From Synechococcus sp. (GTDB lineage: Bacteria; Cyanobacteriota; Cyanobacteriia; PCC-6307; Cyanobiaceae): DNA of 34,590 nucleotides. The stretch is from positions 1 to 34,590 of the forward strand of contig JAAXIH010000019.1 in the NCBI GenBank assembly GCA_012270465.1, read 5' to 3'. The notes beneath the pieces were generated by a model, which did no database searches, was not told the origin of the DNA, and was given only the letters and a program-made list of their open reading frames with translations. The translations under genes were made by a program, and so were the position numbers. Below are positions 10,461 through 18,335 of this stretch, one piece after another. Positions within the stretch are counted from its first letter, which is position 1, and every line of letters begins with the position of its first letter.

Positions 10461-10784
10461 ATGACGCACGCCAGTGAAACTCCGGTGCGCTCCCCTGGTG
10501 GGGGAGCCGCCGTGATGGAGCGGCAGCCCGAAACGGTGCGAAAACCATCGCCCCGTTACCGGGTGCTGCTCCACAACGATCCGGTCAACTCGATGGAGTA
10601 CGTCGTCACCTCCCTGCGGGAGGTGGTGCCGTCGTTGAGCGAGCAAGATGCGATGGCCGTGATGTTGGAAGCCCATAACAGCGGTGTGGGCTTGGTGATC
10701 GTCTGCGATATCGAGCCGGCTGAGTTCTATTGCGAGAGCCTCAAGGCCAAAGGTCTCACCAGCACGATCGAGCCGGAGGAGTGA
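10461..10784 (+). CDS. clpS: ATP-dependent Clp protease adaptor ClpS
   Basis: This 107-aa ClpS adaptor recognises N-degron substrates and hands them to the Clp protease chaperone (ClpC in cyanobacteria). The core YRVLLHNDPVNSMEYVVTSL, DAMAVMLEAHNSGVGLVIVCDIEPAEFYCESLKAKGL is the ClpS fold with the substrate-pocket Asn-Asp and Met. The N-terminal ~30 residues are a flexible Gly/Pro-rich extension. The ORF track extends upstream in frame into dapL, but the ATG at 10461 sits in the intergenic gap. The stop overlaps the GTG start of the next gene (GTGA). Cyanobacteria often have two ClpS paralogues; I cannot tell which this is. Confidence 0.92.
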   Translation: MTHASETPVRSPGGGAAVMERQPETVRKPSPRYRVLLHNDPVNSMEYVVTSLREVVPSLSEQDAMAVMLEAHNSGVGLVIVCDIEPAEFYCESLKAKGLTSTIEPEE

Positions 10785-11551
10785 GGCCCCACTGGCGCGG
10801 CACGCTCCTCTACCCCGCCTCCTTGGTGGCGTTGTTTCTAGGCCTGCAAGGTCTGTTCGGCCTGCTGGGTGTTCCCGTTACCCAGCAAGCGTCCCTGGCA
10901 GCGCTTCCCAGCGTTGCGGTGTTGCTGATCTCACTGCCTTGGCGATTGCAGCGGGCCTGGGGTGAACGCCAGGCCTGGAAACGCCTTGGTGTGCGCTGCA
11001 GCTGGTTGGACTTCGCCCAAAGCCTGAGCCGCGGTGTGGTGCTGGCCGCAGCACTGCTGCTGGTCATCGTGGTGGCCTTGCTGCTCGCTGGCGCCCAGGG
11101 CGAGCTCAAGCTCACACCAGCGTTGCTGCTCAATGCGGTGGTGTTGGGCCTTGGGGTGGGCTTTGCCGAAGAGTTGCTGTTCCGCGGCTGGTTGTTCGGT
11201 GAGCTCAGCCTGCTGCTGGGCCACCAGCGCGCCCTCTGGCTGCAGGCCGCGATTTTCAGCCTTGTGCACACCCGGTTTCACCTACCCGGGCTGGAACTGC
11301 TGCTGCTCCTCGGTGGTCTAGCTCTCTTCGGCGTTCTGCTCGCCGAGCAACGCGATCGCGATCAAGGCGTGCTGTGGGGTGCCGTTGGGCTGCATGGAGG
11401 AGCCGTTGGCGGCTGGTTCCTGCTCAGCCAGGGGATTTTGGATGTGCAAAACGTTGGTCCAGCCTGGCTTTTAAGCCCGGCCAACCCCATCGGCGGAGCG
11501 GTGGGCTGGATCGCTTTGGTGATTCTGCTGCTGACGTTGAAACGCTCCTAA
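10781..11551 (+). CDS. CPBP family intramembrane metalloprotease
   Basis: This ~256-aa polytopic membrane protein belongs to the CPBP (CAAX protease and bacteriocin-processing, ABI) family. The three motifs are visible: EELLFRG (EExxxR), FSLVHTRF (FxxxH) and a C-terminal HGGAVGGW segment. Several hydrophobic helices precede and follow them. The GTG at 10781 overlaps the clpS stop, so the genes are probably co-translated, and two proteolysis-related functions in one operon is suggestive. Substrates are unknown. The track start at 10730 lies inside clpS and is rejected. Confidence 0.85.
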   Translation: MRPHWRGTLLYPASLVALFLGLQGLFGLLGVPVTQQASLAALPSVAVLLISLPWRLQRAWGERQAWKRLGVRCSWLDFAQSLSRGVVLAAALLLVIVVALLLAGAQGELKLTPALLLNAVVLGLGVGFAEELLFRGWLFGELSLLLGHQRALWLQAAIFSLVHTRFHLPGLELLLLLGGLALFGVLLAEQRDRDQGVLWGAVGLHGGAVGGWFLLSQGILDVQNVGPAWLLSPANPIGGAVGWIALVILLLTLKRS

Positions 11552-11557
11552 CCAGCG

Positions 11558-13150
11558 TCAGGCGGTGGCAGTGGCCATGGCCTTGCGGCCTTCCACAGGA
11601 GCATGCAGCGCCTCCTCGAGGGGAGCACAGCCGTAATCGCGCTCCAGCAGATCCATCACCGTGCGGCCGAAGTCAGCCGGATTGCGCTCAAAGGCTTCCA
11701 AGCACACCCGGCCAAAGGTTTGGCCCATGGGCTCGGGGTTCCACAGCAATTGGCGAGCCGTCCAAGGCAGCATGCTCATCGGGTTGTAACCGGGCTTGAT
11801 CAAGCCCTGGTCAAAGCCGTACTGCTCCAGATGGGTGTGGGGCTGAAGGCCAATGAAGAAGATGGCGGGCTCCACCTTGTCGGCACCAAAGGCTGCCTCC
11901 AAAGCGCGGTGGTAGGCAACGGTTTGGCGGATTGTCTCGGGCCGCTCGTCGATCACGTTGAACGAGTAATTGACTGAGACGTGATGGCGGAAGCCAGCTC
12001 GGGCCAGCAAGCGGCAGTTCTCCAGCACGGTGCGCAGGTTGTAGCCCATGCGCATCTTGCGAACGAGCTCCTGGGAGCCGGAGGTAATGCCGATCTCGAA
12101 GTACTCCATCCCCGTGGCCACCATCAGCTCGGCCAGCTCGGCATCAAGGTTGTCGGCACGGATGTATGCCGCCCAGCGGATGTCATCCCATCCCTGCTGC
12201 TGCACCGCCCGCAGGAGCTCCTTGGCGTCTTCGATGTAGCGGCGGGCTGGGATGAACTGGGCGTCGGTGAACCAGAAGCCGCGCACGCCACGGTCATAAA
12301 GCTGACGCATCTCAGCGATGACTTCATCAACGGGGTTCACCCGCACCGCCTTGCCTTCAACAACGGTGTAAACGCAATAACAACAGTTATGGGGACACCC
12401 TCTCTTGGTCTGCACGCCGACGTAGAAGTCGCCCGCTTCGAGGTACCAGTTGAGCTGCGGCCAAATCGATTCGATGTAGTCGTAATCGCAGGCGGTTTTG
12501 ATCAGACCCGAAGGCTGCTCATGGATCAAGCCAGGGCGAGGCGCTTCGCCGGCGCGGAAGCAACGCTCACCAGCCAGTGACTCACCGCGCAGGAGCTTCT
12601 CCAACAGCGGCTCGCCTTCGCCAACGGAGACCACCGTGCCTTTGGGGAGCAACGGCGCCAGCTGCTCGTAAAACACGCTGGTGGCGCCACCACCCAAAAC
12701 AGCCTGGGCTTGCGGGCAGTGGTGGCGGGCACGCTTGAGGCCCCGCCGGATCAAGCGCAAGTTGCGCCAAAGCTCGCCATAGAACGAGCCCATCAACTTC
12801 ACTCCCCCCAAGGCACCACGCAGGCGCCTCAGTGGATTGCGGGCATAGAAGACTTCAAACGAGTGCTGCAGCGGATTGCCGCCGCGCCCATCTACAGGCG
12901 CATAGATCTGGATATCTCGCCAGGAGAACACCAGCAAGGTGGGGCGAAAGGCATCAACCGTGGCCCGCAGCACCCGGTCAACATCCAGCAGAGGGACTGC
13001 CGCTAGGTCGAGCAGCCGCTGCTGCAGCTGGGGAAATTGCTTGTGCAGGTGATCGGCCAGATAGATCGGCCCGATCGGAAAGATGGGATTACAGGGAAGG
13101 CGTACCAGCAGGACGCGATCAGCCGAAGTCGGTGTTGCGCTCTCAGACAC
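11558..13150 (-). CDS. Radical SAM protein with B12-binding-like N-terminus, divergent from psbA
   Basis: This 530-aa radical SAM enzyme has an N-terminal region resembling a cobalamin-binding domain ([48 protein letters not shown]). The Fe-S cluster motif [11 protein letters not shown] (Cys252/256/259) starts the core, followed by [22 protein letters not shown] and [11 protein letters not shown] recall that proteins of this type in cyanobacteria are annotated as photosystem II high-light acclimation radical SAM proteins; position back-to-back with a D1 gene fits, but the chemistry is not known. It starts with GTG; no better start is seen. It has a DUF4080-like alternative reading only at family level. 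Confidence 0.8.
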   Translation of the reverse strand: MSESATPTSADRVLLVRLPCNPIFPIGPIYLADHLHKQFPQLQQRLLDLAAVPLLDVDRVLRATVDAFRPTLLVFSWRDIQIYAPVDGRGGNPLQHSFEVFYARNPLRRLRGALGGVKLMGSFYGELWRNLRLIRRGLKRARHHCPQAQAVLGGGATSVFYEQLAPLLPKGTVVSVGEGEPLLEKLLRGESLAGERCFRAGEAPRPGLIHEQPSGLIKTACDYDYIESIWPQLNWYLEAGDFYVGVQTKRGCPHNCCYCVYTVVEGKAVRVNPVDEVIAEMRQLYDRGVRGFWFTDAQFIPARRYIEDAKELLRAVQQQGWDDIRWAAYIRADNLDAELAELMVATGMEYFEIGITSGSQELVRKMRMGYNLRTVLENCRLLARAGFRHHVSVNYSFNVIDERPETIRQTVAYHRALEAAFGADKVEPAIFFIGLQPHTHLEQYGFDQGLIKPGYNPMSMLPWTARQLLWNPEPMGQTFGRVCLEAFERNPADFGRTVMDLLERDYGCAPLEEALHAPVEGRKAMATATA

Positions 13151-13214
13151 CGCTCCAGCACAAGGAATTGGACCTTAACAAGGCCATTGCCGCGCCGGAG
13201 CCTGAAAAAGTTGG

Positions 13215-13242
13215 TTTACATCCCGCAATGTTGCTTTACAAT
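13215..13242 (+). promoter_or_regulatory. psbA: psbA promoter, -35/-10 candidate
   Basis: TTTACA (13215-13220) and TACAAT (13237-13242) are spaced by 16 bases in the divergent gap upstream of psbA, giving a good sigma-70 type promoter and a leader of roughly 50 bases. No strong Shine-Dalgarno precedes the ATG at 13303. Confidence 0.6.
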
Positions 13243-13302
13243 TCGGGGACCGGAAATTGTTCCGGGAATCCATACCGCCTTCGGGCACAGCTAAACGCAC
13301 TC

Positions 13303-14382
13303 ATGCAAACCACCATTCAGCAGCGCTCCGGCGCCTCTGCGTGGCAGCAGTTCTGCGAGTGGGTCACCAGCACCGACAACCGCCTCTATGTGGGTTGGTT
13401 CGGTGTTCTGATGATCCCGACTCTGCTGGCTGCCACCACCTGCTTCATCGTTGCCTTCATCGCCGCTCCCCCGGTTGATATCGACGGCATCCGCGAGCCC
13501 GTCGCCGGCTCCCTGCTCTACGGCAACAACATCATCTCCGGTGCTGTTGTTCCTTCCAGCAACGCCATTGGCCTGCACTTCTACCCCATCTGGGAAGCTG
13601 CTTCCCTCGATGAGTGGCTGTACAACGGCGGTCCTTTCCAGCTGGTGATCTTCCACTTCCTCATCGGCATCTACGCCTACATGGGCCGTGAGTGGGAACT
13701 CTCCTACCGCCTGGGCATGCGCCCTTGGATCTGCATTGCTTACAGCGCCCCTGTGGCTGCTGCTTCTGCAGTGTTCCTGGTCTACCCCTTCGGTCAGGGT
13801 TCTTTCTCTGACGCCATGCCCCTGGGCATCTCTGGCACCTTCAACTACATGCTGGTGTTCCAGGCCGAGCACAACATCCTGATGCACCCCTTCCACATGC
13901 TGGGTGTGGCAGGCGTCTTCGGCGGCAGCTTGTTCTCCGCCATGCACGGCTCCCTGGTGACCTCCTCCCTGGTGCGTGAAACCACCGAGAGCGAGTCCCA
14001 GAACTACGGCTACAAGTTCGGCCAAGAGGAAGAGACCTACAACATCGTGGCTGCCCACGGTTACTTCGGTCGCCTGATCTTCCAATACGCCTCCTTCAAC
14101 AACAGCCGCAGCCTTCACTTCTTCCTGGCTGCCTGGCCTGTGGTTGGCATCTGGTTCACCGCCCTCGGCGTGAGCACCATGGCCTTCAACCTGAACGGCT
14201 TCAACTTCAACCAGTCCATCCTGGATTCCCAGGGTCGTGTTCTGAACACCTGGGCTGACATCCTCAACCGTGCCGGCCTCGGCATGGAAGTGATGCACGA
14301 GCGCAACGCTCACAACTTCCCCCTCGACCTGGCTGCTGCTGAGAGCGCCCCTGTGGCTCTCCAGGCTCCTGCCATCGGTTGA
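13303..14382 (+). CDS. psbA: Photosystem II reaction-centre protein D1, D1:2 (Glu130) form
   Basis: This 359-aa D1 protein binds P680 chlorophylls, pheophytin, QB and the Mn cluster in the thylakoid membrane. The start [35 protein letters not shown] is canonical, so the track's in-frame extension to 12832 is an artefact. [10 protein letters not shown] places Glu at residue 130, the high-light or stress form in cyanobacteria; the low-light form has Gln. The C-terminus [22 protein letters not shown] includes the CtpA-processed extension after Ala344. It is divergent from the radical SAM gene, has its own promoter and a strong terminator, and borders the AT-rich island. Confidence 0.99.
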   Translation: MQTTIQQRSGASAWQQFCEWVTSTDNRLYVGWFGVLMIPTLLAATTCFIVAFIAAPPVDIDGIREPVAGSLLYGNNIISGAVVPSSNAIGLHFYPIWEAASLDEWLYNGGPFQLVIFHFLIGIYAYMGREWELSYRLGMRPWICIAYSAPVAAASAVFLVYPFGQGSFSDAMPLGISGTFNYMLVFQAEHNILMHPFHMLGVAGVFGGSLFSAMHGSLVTSSLVRETTESESQNYGYKFGQEEETYNIVAAHGYFGRLIFQYASFNNSRSLHFFLAAWPVVGIWFTALGVSTMAFNLNGFNFNQSILDSQGRVLNTWADILNRAGLGMEVMHERNAHNFPLDLAAAESAPVALQAPAIG

Positions 14383-14423
14383 TCTGGAATCAACAAACGA
14401 TTCAGATCAACTGAATCGGAAGG

Positions 14424-14448
14424 CCCCCTCCTCGGAGGGGGCTTTTTG
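14424..14448 (+). terminator. psbA: psbA rho-independent terminator
   Basis: The perfect stem GCCCCCTCC / GGAGGGGGC with a 2-base loop is followed by TTTTT, 42 bases after the psbA stop. Confidence 0.93.
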
Positions 14449-14636
14449 TTGTTTATAGATGTTGAAAGTTGGAAATGATGGATTGACATCTGCATGTCGC
14501 CGCAGGTGCAGTCATGCGCAATAACGCCAATGTGCTGCACTGTGGGTGGTTATGCAGATTGATTGATTTGTGAGGGCTGGTTTATTCCTAGTGATGTGCT
14601 GCCTCCACTGGGAAATAAATTCAGTGCGATGAGTGA

Positions 14637-15008
14637 ATGACGGATTTAGTCAATGTGTTGGGAGAGCCGTTGCATCAGTGTGGGTGCCAACCAATGGCAG
14701 GTTGGTACCAAGACGGATTTTGTAGAACTGATGACTCGGACTTTGGTCAACATTCGATCTGTAGTGTCATGACCAAAGGATTCCTGAGTTACACCTTGGC
14801 GCAAGGTAATAATCTCATTGATCCAAATCCTATGTTTGACTTTGATGGATTAAAGCCTGGTGACCACTGGTGTTTGTGTGTATTTCGATGGGAGCAAGCC
14901 AGAAATGATTGCATGGCTCCCCCTGTGATTCTGGAATCTACCCACGTCTCAACATTGCAGATGATTCCTTTGGAGATTTTGAAATGCTATGACTCCAGCA
15001 CGAGCTAA
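14637..15008 (+). CDS. DUF2237 family protein
   Basis: This 123-aa protein reads NVLGEPLHQCGCQPMAGWYQDGFCRTDDSDFGQHSICSVMTKGFLSYTLAQGNNLIDP, the typical DUF2237 pattern, then FDGLKPGDHWCLCVFRWEQA and APPVILESTHVSTL. Six cysteines are spread through it (positions ~16, 18, 30, 42, 81, 83). Function is unknown. Codon use is AT-richer than in psbA next door, as in the rest of the insert. Its TAA overlaps the stop of the convergent Nif11-like gene by 4 bases. Confidence 0.8.
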   Translation: MTDLVNVLGEPLHQCGCQPMAGWYQDGFCRTDDSDFGQHSICSVMTKGFLSYTLAQGNNLIDPNPMFDFDGLKPGDHWCLCVFRWEQARNDCMAPPVILESTHVSTLQMIPLEILKCYDSSTS

Positions 15009-15328
15009 TATTGATTGCCTGATCTAAAGTCAAACTCCTCTTCTTTTAAATTTGCAGAGCTGCATGTCGATTGTGAGTAATCGATCAAGTTGCTGAATCC
15101 CTCTGGTATTAAGCCTGGGCATAGTCGTCCTACTTCAATGGCTTGAGGACAGAAATAAACTCCTTTCCAGCGGTTGATGAATCGACCCTTGATCTCGTCA
15201 GAAAAATTAAATCCACTTTTGGCAGCAAAGTTGATGATTTCTTGTGGATTGAGTTCTTTTAATTGCTTTCGGAATGCTTCGTCAGACCGCGCTCGATCAA
15301 TAAATGCATGCAATTCAGATTTTGACAT
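15005..15328 (-). CDS. Nif11-domain protein (copy 1, in the island)
   Basis: This 107-aa protein has a Nif11-like N-terminal half (SELHAFIDRARSDEAFRKQLKELNPQEIINFAAKSGFNFSDEI) and a conserved C-terminal half WKGVYFCPQAIEVGRLCPGLIPEGFSNLIDYSQSTC. Nif11 domains often act as leader peptides of ribosomal peptides, but there is no Gly-Gly cleavage site here and the 'core' is the better conserved half, so it looks like a folded small protein with three conserved cysteines. A second copy lies at 33718. Function unknown. Genes of this kind have been reported near phycobilisome and chromatic acclimation loci in marine Synechococcus (from memory). Confidence 0.8.
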   Translation of the reverse strand: MSKSELHAFIDRARSDEAFRKQLKELNPQEIINFAAKSGFNFSDEIKGRFINRWKGVYFCPQAIEVGRLCPGLIPEGFSNLIDYSQSTCSSANLKEEEFDFRSGNQY

Positions 15329-15668
15329 CTCAGAACAGCGGCTTCAATTTTTTTACCGCCGTTGATGTCCTGATTAGGACAGAATCGCAAAATTCCATTT
15401 AATGGAACCGCAATTTCGAATTGATGAATTGCAGCATGACGCAATGCTGCTGTTTTCGGTTTGGAAGCTGCCTTCTCGAGCTTCTGCCAGCACAAACCGC
15501 TAGTCGCTCAAGCCGAATAAAGCAATGACCTGATGCTTTGGCTCAAAGCAGTGGTTGTCTTGCACCATCCAATGGCTTAAAGGAACTACATGAAGCATGT
15601 GCCTGAATTGAAGACAGTTAAAATCAAAATACCTTTGACGAGATTCAAAGCCCTTACAGAGCATTGGT
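15329..15668. promoter_or_regulatory. Divergent regulatory gap between Nif11-like gene and AraC pair
   Basis: About 340 AT-rich bases have no convincing coding content. The two track ORFs here (15259-15495 and 15500-15733, minus) overlap real genes and show no family resemblance. The promoters of both divergent units must lie here. I see no clear palindromic operator. Confidence 0.4.
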
Positions 15669-16700
15669 ATGAGAGCGAAAAAGGCAAAAGAATATGTGTT
15701 TAGTGATTTATTGGGCATGGAGGCATATTGCAAAAGTCACTATGCTGAGTATTATTCCAAATCTAATTTTTCTTGCAATGTTACTCAATTAACCAAGGGT
15801 GAGCTCCTGACAAGCTCTATTTGTGCGCCAATTAATGATGTACACCTAGAGTTATTTAAGTCGAACCAGACGTTGTTATATGAAGAGGATGCCAATCAGA
15901 GCTCAGTTGCATTTTGCTGGATTAATGATCCTAATCGGGTGTCTGAAAGCAATACCATTATTGGCGGTCATAAAATGCGAGAACTCAGTATTGCTGGCTT
16001 TAATCGCTTAAACAAAACAGGCGGTAATACTTGGGACATTGTTGGGGCTAATACTGTCTTGTGTTGTATGAGCTTGAAGTGGGATAAATTGAAAGAGCAA
16101 ATTGATAAGATGAATGCTTACAATGCCTACGCCAGGCTTGAAGAGTGCATTGGGATTGATTCAGAGGCTCCATCTAGTTCTCAGTTGAGAGGACTTTTCG
16201 ACAAGCATTTCCAGCATGGCGTTAAATGCAGTCAAAGTTTTTATGATCTTGCGATTGCAACATTAGAAGATTCACCTGAGAGCGAAAACCTCTTTACTGT
16301 TAGGTCTGACAAGACAGATTTAATCGAGGATCTGGTGAAGCTTCTTCATGAGGATCGACCAGGATTACCACCTTTGACGATTGCTCAAATTACTCAATAT
16401 CTCAATTCAGATTCAAAATCACTCAGGGAGTCTTGCCAAGCCAGTTTTGATATGAGTATTCTTCAGCTCATTAAAAGTATTCGATTAGAGCAGGTCAAGA
16501 AATCGTATTTAAATCCCCACGTTCCCAAGGGATTGCGCAAGTTTACGATGAAGCAGAATGCTTTGTATTATGGCTTTAATAACTGGAACTCGTTTGAAAG
16601 ACTGTACTTTCAAACATTTAGCGAAAGTCCAGAGGAGTCAATTGATAAAGCCGGAGCAATATCAGTTTTAGTCTCTGATCTTCTGAGGCAGAGAAAGTGA
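15669..16700 (+). CDS. AraC-family regulator, FciA/FciB type (first of tandem pair)
   Basis: This 343-aa protein has an AraC-type double helix-turn-helix at the C-terminus (~residues 230-330: LTIAQITQYLNSDSKSLRESCQASFDMSILQLIKSIRLEQVKKSYL … FTMKQNALYYGFNNWNSFERLYFQTFSESPEES). The N-terminal ~200 residues are not a cupin I recognise but are shared with the next gene (QTLLYEE…SVAFCWIND…MRELSIAGFNRLNKTGGNTW). Tandem AraC regulators of this size beside a bilin lyase are the signature of the chromatic acclimation islands, where FciA and FciB control the switch between blue and green light states. I cannot assign A or B. Its stop TGA overlaps the ATG of the second gene. Confidence 0.82.
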   Translation: MRAKKAKEYVFSDLLGMEAYCKSHYAEYYSKSNFSCNVTQLTKGELLTSSICAPINDVHLELFKSNQTLLYEEDANQSSVAFCWINDPNRVSESNTIIGGHKMRELSIAGFNRLNKTGGNTWDIVGANTVLCCMSLKWDKLKEQIDKMNAYNAYARLEECIGIDSEAPSSSQLRGLFDKHFQHGVKCSQSFYDLAIATLEDSPESENLFTVRSDKTDLIEDLVKLLHEDRPGLPPLTIAQITQYLNSDSKSLRESCQASFDMSILQLIKSIRLEQVKKSYLNPHVPKGLRKFTMKQNALYYGFNNWNSFERLYFQTFSESPEESIDKAGAISVLVSDLLRQRK

Positions 16701-17647
16701 TGAAACTATCTCTCTCTTACAAGGATCCGCTTCATCTGTCAGAAACTCTTGCGGAGCTAGGACAGAACACAAGGATTACTCAGTTAGATCTTGGTGAGGG
16801 CACCTACAGCATGAGTCATGCTATGTCGTCAGGCGTGTCAATTGCTGAAATTAAGGCATCAAAAACCCTTCTCTATGAGGGTTGGGGCACGGATTGGTCA
16901 GTTGATTTCAACTGGATTACACCTATAAAAGCCAGCACTAATCCCTTTGGTTATTGTGAAGGTTATGAGATGCGTTCCAATAGTATTGGAGGTCTCAATA
17001 CCATTAATTCCACTCCTGGAAGCTCGTGGGGAAAATATTCTGAATCTTGCTCTTCTACGGCATGCATGCTGGATAAGGTTACTTTGATTGACTCGCTAAA
17101 AGCATGTAATGCTCAAATTGCTCTTGAAAACCTCTCCAATAAGCGAGGAATTGATGTAGAGCATTCTGCTGCTTTGCAACTGAGGAAGTTAGCAGGAAGA
17201 GATATGTCTCAAGGAATTGTGCATGCTGCAAAATACTATGACCTAATTACTGCCTGCTTAGAAGAAGGAGCAGTCAGGCATTACAAGAAAAGCGAATTGA
17301 AAAATCTTGGTTTGTTGTCTGAGATCGTCAACCTCTCTCATAGCAACGACGTTATGCAGTCTCCAATGTCGTTGACTGATGTATGCAAATACTTGGATGC
17401 TGGCCAAGCCTCCCTTTATCGAATTTGTCAGGAATATTTCGGTATGGGCATTATTGAGATGATGATGCAAGTCCGCCTAGAAGAGTCAAGAAGGGCTTTG
17501 TTGCGGCAAAAAGATCGTTCGCAATCGGATGAAACAACCATCCGTGAAGTTGCTATTCGCTATGGATTTAAGCATGCAGGTCGTTACGCGAGGAGGTATT
17601 TCACCAGTTTTGGCGAGCTTCCTAGTCAAACCATTCAAGGTTCCTAG
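16700..17647 (+). CDS. AraC-family regulator, FciA/FciB type (second of tandem pair)
   Basis: This 315-aa paralogue of the preceding gene is joined by a 1-base stop/start overlap (TGATG), so both are made from one mRNA. The N-terminal domain aligns with the first (KTLLYEGWGTDWSVDFNWI…EMRSNSIGGLNTINSTPGSSW). The C-terminal AraC domain is clear: MSLTDVCKYLDAGQASLYRICQEYFGMGIIEMMMQVRLEESRRALL … TIREVAIRYGFKHAGRYARRYFTSFGELPSQTI. In described CA4 islands one partner activates and the other represses the lyase genes; which is which cannot be read here. The track start GTG 16697 is one codon upstream of the ATG. Confidence 0.82.
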   Translation: MKLSLSYKDPLHLSETLAELGQNTRITQLDLGEGTYSMSHAMSSGVSIAEIKASKTLLYEGWGTDWSVDFNWITPIKASTNPFGYCEGYEMRSNSIGGLNTINSTPGSSWGKYSESCSSTACMLDKVTLIDSLKACNAQIALENLSNKRGIDVEHSAALQLRKLAGRDMSQGIVHAAKYYDLITACLEEGAVRHYKKSELKNLGLLSEIVNLSHSNDVMQSPMSLTDVCKYLDAGQASLYRICQEYFGMGIIEMMMQVRLEESRRALLRQKDRSQSDETTIREVAIRYGFKHAGRYARRYFTSFGELPSQTIQGS

Positions 17648-17821
17648 CTGTTTTGCGCTGAAGCATGGAAATCTGATTTTTCCTTGTGGTGGTGAGGCAG
17701 CCATCGCTTAAAAGTCCCATCCACCTGGTCAACAGTCCTTCGGCTGCAAATTTGGATATGTGCTTAGGTATTTATACTCGCTAGGTATTGCGCTTTGTAA
17801 AGCCCGGCCATACGCCTATCC

Positions 17822-17840
17822 ACTTCTTATCAAAAGAAGT
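17822..17840. repeat. Inverted repeat upstream of the RHH gene
   Basis: ACTTCTT and AAGAAGT are separated by 5 bases in the gap between the second AraC gene and the small ribbon-helix-helix gene. It could be an operator half-site pair or a weak hairpin; there is no T-run. Confidence 0.35.
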
Positions 17841-17896
17841 AAAATGGGCTCACGTTCGGGGGCTGACCCTTTGGCTCGTCATCGGCTTGACTTGAT

Positions 17897-18064
17897 ATGA
17901 AAAGGGTGACCTTTGAGCTTAGTGATGAGCTCCATAAGAAACTAAAGCTTCTTTGCTATACAGAATCTGTTTCCATAGGACACATACTTCGCGAGTGCGT
18001 AGCTGACTTTTGCAATAAGCATGATGCTCATTTAATCGAGTTGATTGATAAGCGGGCAAGGTAA
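17897..18064 (+). CDS. Ribbon-helix-helix (CopG/Arc-like) small protein
   Basis: This 55-aa ORF is too short for the track. It starts ATG at 17897 and reads MKRVTFELSDELHKKLKLLC, then YTESVSIGHILRECVADFCN and LIELIDKRAR. A basic beta-strand (RVTFELS) followed by two amphipathic helices with a conserved 'S…ILRE' turn is the ribbon-helix-helix DNA-binding fold. It lies between the AraC pair and the bilin lyase, in the same direction, so it may be a third regulator of the island or an antitoxin-like remnant; no toxin gene is adjacent. Published islands contain a small gene beside the lyase, but I cannot confirm it is this one. Confidence 0.75.
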   Translation: MKRVTFELSDELHKKLKLLCYTESVSIGHILRECVADFCNKHDAHLIELIDKRAR

Positions 18065-18335
18065 CTAGTCGTTAGGGAAGGGTAATTTGTGCGTCCTGCT
18101 TTTAGGGCAGTATTTTCGTCTGGTAGTTTTCTGTCGTTTTTGATTTGGTATTCGTATGTGCATCGTTGTGCTGTTATGCGGTGATGCATTGTTTCTATTA
18201 GGCCTTTCAGTAATGAGTGAAACATAGTTTGCTGCTGCTTATTTTCTGAACTTGGGTTCTCGTTTTTAGGAGTTGCTTGTTTGCTGATAATGAGGCTCCA
18301 TTTTTATTAGGTTTGGGTCTGACTGATGCGAGTCA

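Noticed and set aside
9119-10462. 447-aa minus-strand ORF opposite dapL
   Set aside because: It is a shadow of the GC-rich dapL gene with no family resemblance.
12832-13302. In-frame upstream extension of the psbA ORF (516-aa track entry)
   Set aside because: The extension lies over the divergent radical SAM gene and the psbA promoter; D1 has a fixed start [10 protein letters not shown] at 13303.
13291-14313. 340-aa minus-strand ORF opposite psbA
   Set aside because: It is an antisense shadow of psbA; His/Val/Gly-rich composition is typical of reverse-complement reading.
15005-15328. Prochlorosin/lanthipeptide precursor interpretation of the Nif11-like gene
   Set aside because: There is no Gly-Gly leader end, the C-terminal half is conserved instead of variable, and no LanM or peptidase-transporter gene is in the window.
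15259-15733. Two minus-strand ORFs (78 and 77 aa) upstream of the AraC pair
   Set aside because: They overlap the Nif11-like start and the AraC gene, have no recognisable features, and occupy the expected divergent promoter region.
17897-18064. Toxin-antitoxin module
   Set aside because: An RHH protein is present but no adjacent toxin-sized ORF with RelE, PIN or similar motifs was found.
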